The position numbers and the translations under genes were made by a program. The notes under the pieces are model-generated. The model saw only the letters and a program-made list of their open reading frames with translations. It had not been told where the DNA came from and ran no database searches. A stretch of 64,000 bases of DNA, taken from assembly GCF_037152535.1 (NCBI RefSeq), contig NZ_JBBCMA010000001.1, forward strand, positions 1,302,001 to 1,366,000, read 5' to 3'. This document shows positions 34,996 to 44,472 of the stretch, piece by piece. The DNA comes from Leclercia sp. AS011 (GTDB lineage: Bacteria > Pseudomonadota > Gammaproteobacteria > Enterobacterales > Enterobacteriaceae). Position 1 is the first letter of the stretch. The number at the start of each line of letters is the position of its first letter.

Positions 34996-36210
34996 TTACC
35001 AGTTCCACAACGTGCCGTCTTCCAGACGGGCAACCGGCAGATAGGCGGGATCGTAGGGATATTTGGCGGCCAGCTTTTCATCAAATTCGATGCCCAGGCC
35101 CGACTTATCGCCAGGATGCATATAGCCGTCTTCGAAGGTCCAGTTGGTGTTGAAGACCTCTAGCATCTGCTCGGAATAGCCCATGTACTCCTGCACGCCA
35201 AAGTTCGGCACCCACAGGTCAAAGTGCAGCGCCGCCGCGTGGCAAATCGGGGAGAGATCCGACGGACCGTGCGAGCCGGTACGCACCTGGTAGAGCGAGG
35301 CGAAATCGGCAATCCGCCGCATCCCGGTAATGCCACCCGCGTGGGTGATGGTGGTGCGGATATAGTCGATCAGCTGCTCTTCGATCAGCTGTTTGCAATC
35401 CCAGATGCTGTTGAACACTTCGCCCACGGCAATCGGCGTAACCGTGTGCTGGCGGATCAGGCGGAAACACTCCTGGTTCTCTGCCGGGGTCGGGTCTTCC
35501 ATCCAGAACATGCGGTACTGCTCGATACTCTTACCGAAGCGTGCGGCTTCGATCGGCGTTAAGCGGTGGTGCATGTCGTGCAGCAGGTGTTCATTAAAGC
35601 CATACTTGCTGCGCACGGCGTCAAACAATTTCGGGGTAAAATCGAGGTACTTTTCGGTTGACCACAGCTGTTCGTCTGGCCAGTTGCCTTTGGTGGCGGG
35701 TTCATACGCCAGCCCCTTCCCTTTAGACATGCCATAGGTGGTTTTCATTCCCGGCACACCGCACTGCACGCGGATAGCCTTGAATCCCATCTCTTTATGG
35801 CGGGCGTAATCTTCCAGCACATCGTCAATGGTGTGGCCGGTGGTGTGGCAGTAAACCATCACCCCTTCACGGGAGGCTCCGCCGAGCAGCTGGTACAGCG
35901 GCATATTGGCGGCTTTGGCTTTGATGTCCCACAGCGCCATATCGATGGCCGAAATGGCTGACATGGTGACCGGGCCGCGACGCCAGTAGGCGCCTTTGTA
36001 GAAGAACTGCCAGATATCTTCGATACGGTGGGCATCACGGCCAATTAACTGCGGGCAGAGATGGTCTTTCAGGTACGAGGCCACGGAGAGTTCGCGGCCG
36101 TTTAAGGTGGCATCACCCAGGCCGACAATCCCTTCATCGGTGGTGATTTTTAGCGTGACAAAGTTGCGCCCTGGACAGGTGACAAAAACTTCAGCCCCTA
36201 CAATCTTCAT
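34996..36210 (-). CDS. rspA: D-mannonate dehydratase family protein RspA
   Basis: A 404-residue enolase-superfamily protein, same length as E. coli RspA. Metal and catalytic regions are recognisable: [32 protein letters not shown] and [14 protein letters not shown]. coli RspA has low D-mannonate dehydratase activity; the true role is unsettled, with an old link to homoserine-lactone/starvation sensing. First gene of rspA-rspB-ydfJ. A dyad upstream may bind RspR. Confidence 0.94.
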   Translation of the reverse strand: MKIVGAEVFVTCPGRNFVTLKITTDEGIVGLGDATLNGRELSVASYLKDHLCPQLIGRDAHRIEDIWQFFYKGAYWRRGPVTMSAISAIDMALWDIKAKAANMPLYQLLGGASREGVMVYCHTTGHTIDDVLEDYARHKEMGFKAIRVQCGVPGMKTTYGMSKGKGLAYEPATKGNWPDEQLWSTEKYLDFTPKLFDAVRSKYGFNEHLLHDMHHRLTPIEAARFGKSIEQYRMFWMEDPTPAENQECFRLIRQHTVTPIAVGEVFNSIWDCKQLIEEQLIDYIRTTITHAGGITGMRRIADFASLYQVRTGSHGPSDLSPICHAAALHFDLWVPNFGVQEYMGYSEQMLEVFNTNWTFEDGYMHPGDKSGLGIEFDEKLAAKYPYDPAYLPVARLEDGTLWNW

Positions 36211-36269
36211 TTTTTGATTCCTTACATCTGGTTTTGTGATGCAGGAAATTTACGCAACAACCCTACTAC

Positions 36270-36281
36270 CATACAAGTATG
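36270..36281 (-). promoter_or_regulatory. candidate RspR operator upstream of rspA
   Basis: CATACAAGTATG is a 5+2+5 dyad of a size and form used by FadR-type GntR regulators. It is 60 bp upstream of rspA. Assignment to RspR is inferred from position and from rspR being nearby. Confidence 0.4.
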
Positions 36282-36320
36282 AAGATCAAAAAACCCTCGC
36301 TCGATCACAGAATGGCGCGC

Positions 36321-36647
36321 TTAAGCGCGCCCCCAGCCTGCCACGATGATCAGCATTCCGCACAGCGCCACCGCCGCGCCAGCCCAGTCATACGGGCTTA
36401 ACTTCACGCCATCCACCACTCTTAACCACAGCAGCGCGGCGCAGACGTACACGCCACCATAGGCGGCATAGACCCGTCCGCTGGCCGCGGGATGCAGCGT
36501 TAACAGCCAGACGAAAAGCGCCAGAGCAATGCCTGCGGGAATCAACAGCAGCACCGACGCGCCTTTTTTCAGCCACAGCCAGGGCAGAAAGCAGCCAAGG
36601 ATTTCGCACAGCGCGGTGGCAAAAAAGAGCAGAGTTGTTTTAAACAT
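36321..36647 (-). CDS. ynfA: YnfA family small multidrug-resistance-like protein
   Basis: A 108-residue protein with four TM helices, nearly identical to E. coli YnfA ([57 protein letters not shown]). Members resemble SMR efflux dimers. Divergent from ynfB. Confidence 0.95.
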   Translation of the reverse strand: MFKTTLLFFATALCEILGCFLPWLWLKKGASVLLLIPAGIALALFVWLLTLHPAASGRVYAAYGGVYVCAALLWLRVVDGVKLSPYDWAGAAVALCGMLIIVAGWGRA

Positions 36648-36687
36648 ATTTAACGTTGTCCGAAGAGTGATGCGGTATCATACCCGA

Positions 36688-36710
36688 ATGTGAAAGGATC
36701 CTTTCCACAT
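36688..36710. promoter_or_regulatory. near-perfect palindrome in the ynfA-ynfB divergent promoter region
   Basis: GAAAGGATCCTTTC (36692-36705) is a perfect 14-bp palindrome, extended by ATGTG on the left and CCACAT on the right to form a roughly 23-bp near-dyad. A TATAAT hexamer (36731-36736) lies just downstream toward ynfB. It looks like an operator; the regulator is unknown. Confidence 0.4.
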
Positions 36711-36795
36711 GCCTGATGTGGGTTTGCCCGTATAATGGACAGTTACAGAATCTGCGGTGGGATGTCGAATTTCCACCCTTCATAAGGAAATCGCT

Positions 36796-37125
36796 ATGCG
36801 TAAAATGAGCACACGCCTCTGTCTGGTCGCCCTGCTGGCCGCGGTCTTCGTCGCGCCAGTCTCCGCCAACACCAGCAAACTGATTATTGAATCCGGCGAC
36901 AGCGCCCAGAGCCGTCAAAATGCCGCCATGGATAAAGAGCAATGGAACGACACCCGCAACCTGCGCCATAAGGTGAATACCCGCGCGGAAAAAGAGTGGG
37001 ATAAAGAGGATGTGGCCTTTGATGCGCGGGATAAGTGCCAGCAGAGCGCCAACGTGAACGCCTACTGGGAGCCGAACACCCTGCGCTGTCTGGATCGTCG
37101 TACTGGCCGCACGGTAGCCCCATAA
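36796..37125 (+). CDS. ynfB: YnfB family periplasmic protein
   Basis: A 109-residue protein: signal peptide (1-25, ending VSANT) then the conserved YnfB body ([48 protein letters not shown]). Two Cys may form a disulphide. ATG 36796 follows AAGGAAA. It overlaps speG by one base (TAATG). Function is unknown. Confidence 0.92.
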   Translation: MRKMSTRLCLVALLAAVFVAPVSANTSKLIIESGDSAQSRQNAAMDKEQWNDTRNLRHKVNTRAEKEWDKEDVAFDARDKCQQSANVNAYWEPNTLRCLDRRTGRTVAP

Positions 37126-37685
37126 TGTCGACGCCCTGTGACGTAAAACTCCGTCCGCTGGAGCGTGAAGACCTGCGCTTTGTCCACCAGCTCGACAACA
37201 ATGCCAGCGTAATGCGCTACTGGTTTGAAGAGCCTTACGAGGCTTTTGTCGAGCTGTCCGATCTCTACGATAAGCATATTCACGATCAGAGTGAACGTCG
37301 TTTTGTGGTGGAGTGTGAAGGCAAAAAAGCCGGTCTTGTGGAGCTGGTTGAAATCAACCATGTTCACCGTCGGGCGGAGTTTCAGATCATCATCTCCCCT
37401 GAGCATCAGGGAAAAGGCCTCGCCTCACGCGCGGCGAAGCTGGCAATGGATTACGGATTCAACGTTCTGAATCTCTACAAGCTTTACCTGATTGTGGACA
37501 AAGAGAACGAGAAAGCGATCCATATTTACCGCAAGCTGGGCTTTATGGTGGAAGGTGAGCTGATTCACGAGTTCTTTATCAACGGTGAATACCGCAATAC
37601 CATTCGCATGTGCATCTTCCAGCATCAGCACCTGGCCGGACACAAACCATCTAGCGCCAGCCTGCTGAAACCGACCGCGCAGTAA
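37125..37685 (+). CDS. speG: spermidine N1-acetyltransferase SpeG
   Basis: A 186-residue GNAT enzyme matching E. coli SpeG ([36 protein letters not shown]; acetyl-CoA loop [37 protein letters not shown]). It acetylates spermidine and spermine to relieve polyamine toxicity. It starts within the ynfB stop, implying coupled translation. Confidence 0.96.
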   Translation: MSTPCDVKLRPLEREDLRFVHQLDNNASVMRYWFEEPYEAFVELSDLYDKHIHDQSERRFVVECEGKKAGLVELVEINHVHRRAEFQIIISPEHQGKGLASRAAKLAMDYGFNVLNLYKLYLIVDKENEKAIHIYRKLGFMVEGELIHEFFINGEYRNTIRMCIFQHQHLAGHKPSSASLLKPTAQ

Positions 37686-37702
37686 CCTGCGCGGCTTTAC
37701 TC

Positions 37703-38413
37703 TCAGTAATATTCAATCGTGTTTTTGATGGTGTACTTGCGCTCAACGGCAGGTTTGACGCTATCGTCCGTGATGGTCAGCTCGCAGCTCACCGGATTAT
37801 TGTGTCGATCGTAGTCGCAGCTTTGCGTCACGTTGCCGAGCGGCTTGTCGTTCAGCATGCTGACTGCCGAGTAATCCATTCGTTTGCGAACATCTTTAGA
37901 CGGCGTCGACTGGATGGAAAGATGCTGATCCCCGGCCACGGTGGTTTTCCCCAGCGGGTAGCCGTCGGTGTCGTAGCGATACTTCACGTCCATATCTTTT
38001 CCGTGAGCGCTGACGATAAACCCGTTGTCATCGGTTTCCCATGAAATGCCCGACGCAGGCATCTCTGCCAGCTGGCATTTGCCCTGTAGCCGCAGTTTTT
38101 TCTGCTGGGTCTGGGCATCGAGATAGTAGTTGGCATCCAGCACCAGAGCGATGCCGGAGTTCGACTCGAGATCCTGCAGTTCCAGACTGTCAAAGCAACC
38201 TTCTGCAGACAGCTTACCGCTGACGCGCTTCGCCACTTCCCCTTTTTCATTGAAAAGCGTCTGGCTAAAGTCCTTCACCGGCCCGCGGAGCGGATCAAAA
38301 TCAAACTCATTAGAGAAGCTGGCCATCTCAGGCGTAAACGACAGCGGCGCGGTGGTGTTGTCACACCCTGCCAACAGACCCGCCAGGAGAAGCACAAGCG
38401 CGTGTTTATTCAC
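37703..38413 (-). CDS. ynfC: YnfC family lipoprotein
   Basis: A 236-residue protein with the same length as E. coli YnfC when started at GTG 38413. Lipobox LAGC follows a short hydrophobic signal (acylated Cys near residue 17). The body is conserved (SFTPEMASFSNEFDFDPLRGPVKDF; KRKYTIKNTIEYY-like end). The longer ATG frame upstream would bury the signal peptide and is rejected. Function is unknown. Confidence 0.92.
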   Translation of the reverse strand: MNKHALVLLLAGLLAGCDNTTAPLSFTPEMASFSNEFDFDPLRGPVKDFSQTLFNEKGEVAKRVSGKLSAEGCFDSLELQDLESNSGIALVLDANYYLDAQTQQKKLRLQGKCQLAEMPASGISWETDDNGFIVSAHGKDMDVKYRYDTDGYPLGKTTVAGDQHLSIQSTPSKDVRKRMDYSAVSMLNDKPLGNVTQSCDYDRHNNPVSCELTITDDSVKPAVERKYTIKNTIEYY

Positions 38414-38514
38414 ATGACCTACCGATAGATGAAGATAATTCCCAGTCATATTAGCAAATACAACCGTTTACATTAGCTATTATTATAGTCACACACAGTC
38501 GTAAGGAGGCAGAT

Positions 38515-38820
38515 ATGAAACGGTTACCCTGGATTACTGCACTTTTGCTGGCGGGCGTTGCCCCGGCCGCGCTGGCGGCACCCGATAACTGCGAGCGAAT
38601 CAAAAGCGATATTCAGCAGCGCATCATCAATAACGGCGTACCGGAAAGCGGCTTTATGCTGAACATCGTGCCGAACGATCAGGCCGATAAACCCGATGCC
38701 GAAGTGGTCGGGCACTGCGCCAATGACACCCTAAAAATCCTCTACACCCGCACCAGCAGCGGAAACTATCCGGTGAGCGGCGGCGGCAATCAGGCCCCGG
38801 CACCGCGCGAACCGCAGTAA
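38515..38820 (+). CDS. ynfD: YnfD family periplasmic protein (DUF1161)
   Basis: A 101-residue protein: signal peptide ending ALAAP, then the DUF1161 core CERIKSDIQQRIINNGVPESGFMLNIVPNDQ...VVGHCANDTLKILYTRTSSG, with two Cys. It matches E. coli YnfD. GGAGG precedes the ATG. A GC-rich hairpin follows. Function is unknown. Confidence 0.93.
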   Translation: MKRLPWITALLLAGVAPAALAAPDNCERIKSDIQQRIINNGVPESGFMLNIVPNDQADKPDAEVVGHCANDTLKILYTRTSSGNYPVSGGGNQAPAPREPQ

Positions 38821-38827
38821 ACGCGCT

Positions 38828-38845
38828 CCCCCGCTTCGGCGGGGG
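38828..38845 (+). terminator. hairpin downstream of ynfD
   Basis: A perfect 7-bp stem, CCCCCGC/GCGGGGG, closed by a stable TTCG tetraloop. A T-rich tail (TCTGTTTT) starts about 8 bases later, so termination may be partial. Confidence 0.65.
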
Positions 38846-38858
38846 AATCCCCTCTGTT

Positions 38859-38872
38859 TTGATATACATTAA
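38859..38872 (+). promoter_or_regulatory. FNR site upstream of ynfE
   Basis: TTGATATACATTAA matches the FNR consensus TTGAT-N4-ATCAA at 9 of 10 specific bases, 97 bp upstream of the reductase start. It is consistent with anaerobic activation, as known for E. coli ynfEFGH. Confidence 0.75.
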
Positions 38873-38968
38873 TATTATCTCCCCCTTAATAGGTAACACT
38901 CCCACTCCGTTAGCCTGATCCTAATCACGGCTAAAACGTTCCTCGAAAAGAACAGAATGGAGTGAGCC

Positions 38969-41407
38969 ATGTCAGATAATGCGCAAAGCGGCGGGATCAG
39001 CCGCCGCACCCTCGTCAAATCTACCGCCATCGGATCGCTTGCGCTGGCCGCCGGTGGCCTGTCATTACCCTTCGGTTTACGTCCCGCCGCTGCGGCACTT
39101 AACCATTCCCTACAGTCCGGCCCGGATAAAGTGGTGTGGGGTGCCTGCTCGGTAAACTGCGGCAGCCGTTGCGCGCTACGGCTGCACGTGCGGGACGATG
39201 AGGTCTACTGGGTCGAAACGGACAATACCGGCGACGATATTTACGGCAACCATCAGGTGCGCGCCTGCCTGCGCGGGCGCTCGATCCGTCGACGCATTAA
39301 CCATCCCGACCGGCTGAATTACCCCATGAAGCGCGTCGGCAAACGCGGCGAAGGCAAGTTCGAGCGCATCAGCTGGGACGAGGCGCTGGATCTGCTCAGC
39401 ACCAGCCTGCGTGACGTGGTGGCTAAATACGGCAACGAAGCGGTCTACATTAATTACAGTTCCGGAATTGTCGGCGGCAACATCACCCGCTCCTCGCCTT
39501 ACGCCTCTCTGGTGGCGCGTCTGATGAACTGTTACGGCGGGTTCCTCAGCCATTACGGCACGTACAGCACGGCGCAAATCGCCTGCGCCATGCCCTACAC
39601 CTACGGCAGTAACGACGGCAACAGCACCTCCGATATCGAAAACAGCAAGCTGGTGGTGATGTTCGGCAATAACCCGGCGGAAACGCGCATGAGCGGCGGT
39701 GGGATTACGTATTACTTGGAACAGGCGCGCGAACGCTCGAATGCGCGCATGATCGTCATCGATCCTCGCTATACCGATACCGCTGCCGGGCGCGAAGATG
39801 AGTGGATCCCCATCCGTCCGGGCACCGATGCGGCGCTGGTAGCCGGTATTGCCTGGGTCCTGATTAACGAAAACCTCGTCGACCAGCCGTTCCTCGACAA
39901 ATACTGCGTCGGTTACGACGAGAAAACGCTGCCGGAAGGCGCCCCCGCCAACGGCCATTACAAGGCGTACATTCTGGGCCACGGCGAGGACGCCACGGCT
40001 AAAACCCCGGACTGGGCCGCGGCCATCACCGGCATCCCCGCCGACCGCATCATCAAGCTGGCCCGGGAGATCGGCACGGCTAAACCGGCGTATATCTGCC
40101 AGGGCTGGGGACCGCAGCGTCAGGCCAACGGCGAGCTGACCTCCCGCGCCATCGCCATGCTACCGATCCTTACCGGCAACGTCGGGATCCACGGCGGCAA
40201 CAGCGGCGCGCGCGAGTCGACCTACACCATCACCATCGAGCGGATGCCGCTGCCGGATAACCCGGTCAAAACTCAGATCTCCTGCTTCAGCTGGACCGAC
40301 GCCATCGCCCGCGGGCCAGAGATGACCGCCACCCGCGACGGGGTACGCGGCAAAGAGAAGCTCGACGTGCCGATCAAGTTCATCTGGAACTACGCGGGCA
40401 ATACCATCATCAACCAGCATTCGGACATCAACAAAACCCACGACATTTTGCAGGACGAGAGTAAGTGCGAAATGATTGTGGTGATCGACAACTTTATGAC
40501 CTCGTCGGCGAAATATGCCGACCTGCTGCTGCCCGACCTGATGACCGTCGAACAGGAGGACATCATTCCCAACGATTACGCCGGGAATATGGGCTACCTG
40601 ATCTTCCTCCAGCCGGTGACCGCGCCGAAATTCGAACGTAAACCCATCTACTGGATCATGAGCGAAGTGGCGAAACGCCTCGGGCCGGATATCCATCAGC
40701 GCTTTACCGAGGGCCGCACCCAGGCGGAGTGGTTGCAGTATCTTTACGCCAAAATGGTGGCGAAAGATCCGCAGCTCCCCTCTTACGAAGCGCTCAAAGA
40801 GATGGGCATCTATAAGCGGAAAGATCCCAATGGTCACTTCGTGGCCTACAAAAAATTCCGTGACGATCCCGAGGCCAATCCGCTGAAAACCCCGTCGGGC
40901 AAAATCGAGATCTACTCCAGCCGGCTGGCTGAGATCGCCCGCACCTGGGAGCTGCAGGAGGATGAGACCATCAGCCCGCTGCCGGTGTATGCCTCCACCT
41001 TCGAAGGCTGGGACTCGGACGATCGCGGCCAGTTCCCGCTGCAGCTGTTCGGTTTTCACTACAAAGCCCGCACCCACTCCAGCTACGGCAACGTGGACGT
41101 GTTACAGGCCGCCTGCCGCCAGGAGGTGTGGCTCAACCCGGTGGATGCCCGGGCACGCGGCATCAAAAACGGCGATATGGTGCGGGTCTTCAACACCCGC
41201 GGCGAAGTGCGGATTGCGGCCAAAGTGACACCGCGCATCATGCCCGGCGTCAGCGCCATGGGCCAGGGGGCGTGGCATCAGGCGAATATGCAGGGCGACC
41301 GCGTTGACCACGGGGCCTGCATGAACACCCTGACCACCCACCGTCCGTCGCCGCTGGCGAAGGGCAACCCACAGCACACCAATCTGGTGCAAATCGAGAA
41401 GGCATAA
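38969..41407 (+). CDS. ynfE: DMSO/selenate reductase-type molybdoenzyme catalytic subunit
   Basis: An 812-residue Tat-exported molybdopterin enzyme. It has a twin-arginine leader (GISRRTLVKS), an N-terminal 4Fe-4S-type region GACSVNCGSRCALRLHVRD, and the conserved GSNDGNSTSDIENSKLVV and TTHRPSPLAKGNPQHTN end. It matches YnfE/YnfF and DmsA; E. coli has both ynfE and ynfF, but only one copy is present here, so E versus F is arbitrary. It reduces S- or N-oxides or selenate at the periplasmic face with quinol electrons via YnfG/YnfH. FNR site upstream. Confidence 0.92.
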   Translation: MSDNAQSGGISRRTLVKSTAIGSLALAAGGLSLPFGLRPAAAALNHSLQSGPDKVVWGACSVNCGSRCALRLHVRDDEVYWVETDNTGDDIYGNHQVRACLRGRSIRRRINHPDRLNYPMKRVGKRGEGKFERISWDEALDLLSTSLRDVVAKYGNEAVYINYSSGIVGGNITRSSPYASLVARLMNCYGGFLSHYGTYSTAQIACAMPYTYGSNDGNSTSDIENSKLVVMFGNNPAETRMSGGGITYYLEQARERSNARMIVIDPRYTDTAAGREDEWIPIRPGTDAALVAGIAWVLINENLVDQPFLDKYCVGYDEKTLPEGAPANGHYKAYILGHGEDATAKTPDWAAAITGIPADRIIKLAREIGTAKPAYICQGWGPQRQANGELTSRAIAMLPILTGNVGIHGGNSGARESTYTITIERMPLPDNPVKTQISCFSWTDAIARGPEMTATRDGVRGKEKLDVPIKFIWNYAGNTIINQHSDINKTHDILQDESKCEMIVVIDNFMTSSAKYADLLLPDLMTVEQEDIIPNDYAGNMGYLIFLQPVTAPKFERKPIYWIMSEVAKRLGPDIHQRFTEGRTQAEWLQYLYAKMVAKDPQLPSYEALKEMGIYKRKDPNGHFVAYKKFRDDPEANPLKTPSGKIEIYSSRLAEIARTWELQEDETISPLPVYASTFEGWDSDDRGQFPLQLFGFHYKARTHSSYGNVDVLQAACRQEVWLNPVDARARGIKNGDMVRVFNTRGEVRIAAKVTPRIMPGVSAMGQGAWHQANMQGDRVDHGACMNTLTTHRPSPLAKGNPQHTNLVQIEKA

Positions 41408-41417
41408 GGATTAACCG

Positions 41418-42035
41418 ATGACCACTCAGTATGGATTTTTTATTGATTCCAGCCGCTGCACCGGGTGCAAAACCTGCGAGCTGGCGTGCAAGGATTACAA
41501 GGACCTGACTCCGGACGTCAGCTTCCGCCGCATCTACGAGTACGCGGGCGGCGACTGGCAGGAGGACAACGGCGTCTGGCAGCAGAACGTGTTTGCCTAC
41601 TATCTGTCGATTGCCTGCAACCACTGCGAGGACCCGGCCTGCACCAAAGTCTGCCCCAGCGGGGCGATGCACAAGCGTGAGGACGGCTTTGTGGTGGTGA
41701 ATGAAGAGGTCTGCATCGGCTGTCGCTACTGCCACATGGCCTGCCCGTACGGGGCACCGCAGTACAACGCCGCCAAAGGGCATATGACCAAGTGCGACGG
41801 CTGCCACGAGCGCGTGGCAGAGGGCCACAAGCCAATCTGCGTTGAATCCTGCCCGCTGCGGGCGCTGGACTTCGGCCCGATTGAGGAGCTGCGTAAGAAA
41901 CACGGCAAGCTGGCCGCCGTCGCCCCGCTGCCCTCGGCGCACTTCACAAAGCCGAGTATCGTGATAAAACCCAATGCCAACAGCCGACCCACGGGTGATA
42001 CCACCGGCTATCTGGCCAATCCGCAGGAGGTGTGA
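41418..42035 (+). CDS. ynfG: reductase electron-transfer subunit (4 x 4Fe-4S), DmsB type
   Basis: A 205-residue ferredoxin-like protein with four Cys groups: CTGCKTCELAC, CNHCEDPACTKVCP, CIGCRYCHMACP and CDGCHERVAEGHKPICVESCP, typical of DmsB/YnfG. It carries electrons from the membrane anchor to the catalytic subunit. It lies 10 bp after ynfE in the same operon. Confidence 0.95.
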   Translation: MTTQYGFFIDSSRCTGCKTCELACKDYKDLTPDVSFRRIYEYAGGDWQEDNGVWQQNVFAYYLSIACNHCEDPACTKVCPSGAMHKREDGFVVVNEEVCIGCRYCHMACPYGAPQYNAAKGHMTKCDGCHERVAEGHKPICVESCPLRALDFGPIEELRKKHGKLAAVAPLPSAHFTKPSIVIKPNANSRPTGDTTGYLANPQEV

Positions 42036-42036
42036 G

Positions 42037-42891
42037 ATGGGAAATGGATGGCATGAATGGCCGCTGGTTATTTTTACGGTCTTTGGTCAGTGCGTCGCCG
42101 GGGCGCTGATTGTGGCGGGCGGCGCCTGGCTGCGCGAGCACGATCCGATGGCGCGCAACCGCCTGGTGCGTAGCATGTTCTTTTTGTGGCTGGTGATGGG
42201 GGTGGGTTTTGTCGCCTCGGTGCTGCACCTCGGCTCGCCCCTGCGCGCCTTTAACTCGCTCAATCGGGTCGGTGCCTCCGGCCTGAGCAACGAGATTGCC
42301 AGCGGAGCGCTGTTCTTCGCCGTCGGCGGCTTCTGGTGGCTGGTCGCCGTGCTCGGCAAAATGCCCGCAGCGCTGGGCAAGATCTGGCTGGTGCTGAGCA
42401 TGGTACTGGGGCTGGTGTTTGTCTGGGCGATGACCCGCGTCTATCAGATTGATACGGTTCCCACCTGGCATAACGGCTACACCACCCTGAATTTCTTCCT
42501 GACGATGCTGCTCGGCGGCCCGCTGTTTGCCGCCCTGCTGATGCGGCTGGCGAAGGCGCATTTTAATGCCCATGTGGCGGCGGGGATTTCCGTGGTGGCG
42601 CTGCTGGCCAGCGCGGCGACGGTGGTTCTGCAAAGTCAGGATCTCGGGACGATCCACAGTTCCGTTCAGCAGGCCAACGCCCTGGTACCGGATTATGGTT
42701 CCCTGCAGGTGTGGCGTATCATACTGCTGGCAGCCGGGCTGGGCTGCTGGCTGTGCGCGCTGGTGCGTCGTAAGGTTCCCACCTTACCGGGGCTCACGCT
42801 GGGCCTGCTGCTGGTGGTAGCCGGAGAACTTATTGGCCGCGGCGTCTTTTACGGCCTGCATATGACCGTAGGTATGGCGATTGCCGGATAA
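42037..42891 (+). CDS. ynfH: reductase membrane anchor subunit, DmsC type
   Basis: A 284-residue protein with eight TM helices, the same length as E. coli YnfH (start MGNGWHEWPLVIFTVFGQC). It anchors the reductase and oxidises menaquinol. The start lies 1 bp after the ynfG stop behind AGGAGG. Confidence 0.94.
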   Translation: MGNGWHEWPLVIFTVFGQCVAGALIVAGGAWLREHDPMARNRLVRSMFFLWLVMGVGFVASVLHLGSPLRAFNSLNRVGASGLSNEIASGALFFAVGGFWWLVAVLGKMPAALGKIWLVLSMVLGLVFVWAMTRVYQIDTVPTWHNGYTTLNFFLTMLLGGPLFAALLMRLAKAHFNAHVAAGISVVALLASAATVVLQSQDLGTIHSSVQQANALVPDYGSLQVWRIILLAAGLGCWLCALVRRKVPTLPGLTLGLLLVVAGELIGRGVFYGLHMTVGMAIAG

Positions 42892-42934
42892 TTTGTCAGC
42901 GCGGGGCAACCCGCGCCGTTCAAGGAATGCAGTA

Positions 42935-43534
42935 ATGAATGAAGGTTTTGCATTTACCGCCCGGGTACTGGGCGCACTCTTTTATTTCGCACCGGACAGC
43001 GAACAGGCTGCTCCGCTGGTGACGGCCCTGACCCAGGGCGACTGGCAGCAGGACTGGCCGCTGCCGCCCGGGCAGTTAGCTCTCCTCGCCGACGCCCTGC
43101 GCCAGCAGGCTGACGAACCGCTCCCCGATGCCTGGCAGCGGCTGTTTATCGGCCCCTGGGCACTGCCTGCACCGCCATGGGGTTCGGTCTGGCTGGATCG
43201 TGAGTCTGTCCTGTTCGGCGACTCCACCCTGGCGCTGCGCCAGTGGATGCGCGACAACGGCATCGTCTTTGAGATGGCGCAGAACGAACCGGAAGATCAC
43301 TTTGGCACCCTGCTGCTGCTGGCCGCATGGCTGGCGGAAAACGGTCGGAACGCGGAGCGGGATCAGCTCCTGGCCTGGCATTTGCTGCCGTGGAGCAGCC
43401 GTTTTCTCACGGTGTTCGTCGATAACGCGGGTCACCCGTTCTACCAGACGCTGGGACAGCTGGCGCAGCTGACGCTGGCGGACTGGCAGTCCACGTTGCT
43501 GATCCCGGTGGCGGAGAAGCCGCTTTACCGTTAA
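42935..43534 (+). CDS. dmsD: Tat redox-enzyme maturation chaperone DmsD
   Basis: A 199-residue all-helical TorD/DmsD-family chaperone (ARVLGALFYFAPDS; WQRLFIGPWALPAPPWGSVWLDRESVLFGDS; NEPEDHFGTLLLLAAWLA). It binds the twin-arginine leader of YnfE/DmsA until cofactor loading is complete. Start ATG 42935 gives near-E. coli length. Last gene of the operon. Confidence 0.94.
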   Translation: MNEGFAFTARVLGALFYFAPDSEQAAPLVTALTQGDWQQDWPLPPGQLALLADALRQQADEPLPDAWQRLFIGPWALPAPPWGSVWLDRESVLFGDSTLALRQWMRDNGIVFEMAQNEPEDHFGTLLLLAAWLAENGRNAERDQLLAWHLLPWSSRFLTVFVDNAGHPFYQTLGQLAQLTLADWQSTLLIPVAEKPLYR

Positions 43535-43604
43535 CGGCAGGCAGCCAGTGCGACCCACTGGCTGCGCTCATGTTCAGTCGAACTAAGACTTCTGAAAAGA
43601 TTTC

Positions 43605-43657
43605 CGTATAGCGATTGCTATACGAAGGGTATAGAATATGTATATCATTTGCTATAC
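43605..43657 (+). promoter_or_regulatory. palindromic operators of the tacAT operon
   Basis: CGTATAGCGATTGCTATACG (43605-43624) is a perfect 8+4+8 dyad. Further half-sites GTATAG (43629-43634) and CTATAC (43652-43657) follow before the antitoxin gene. Repeated TATAC-type dyads are expected for autorepression by the TacA-TacT complex. Confidence 0.7.
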
Positions 43658-43668
43658 AGGAGCACATT

Positions 43669-44414
<746 letters not shown>

Positions 44415-44472
44415 CAAACGGGCAAAACTCCCCAGAAAATGCTCAGGAGAGATGACAGTTTTGCGTTATTGA

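Noticed and set aside
44422..44464. GCAAAACT ... AGTTTTGC inverted repeat after tacT
   Set aside because: 8-bp arms with a 27-nt loop and no T-run; too weak to call a terminator.
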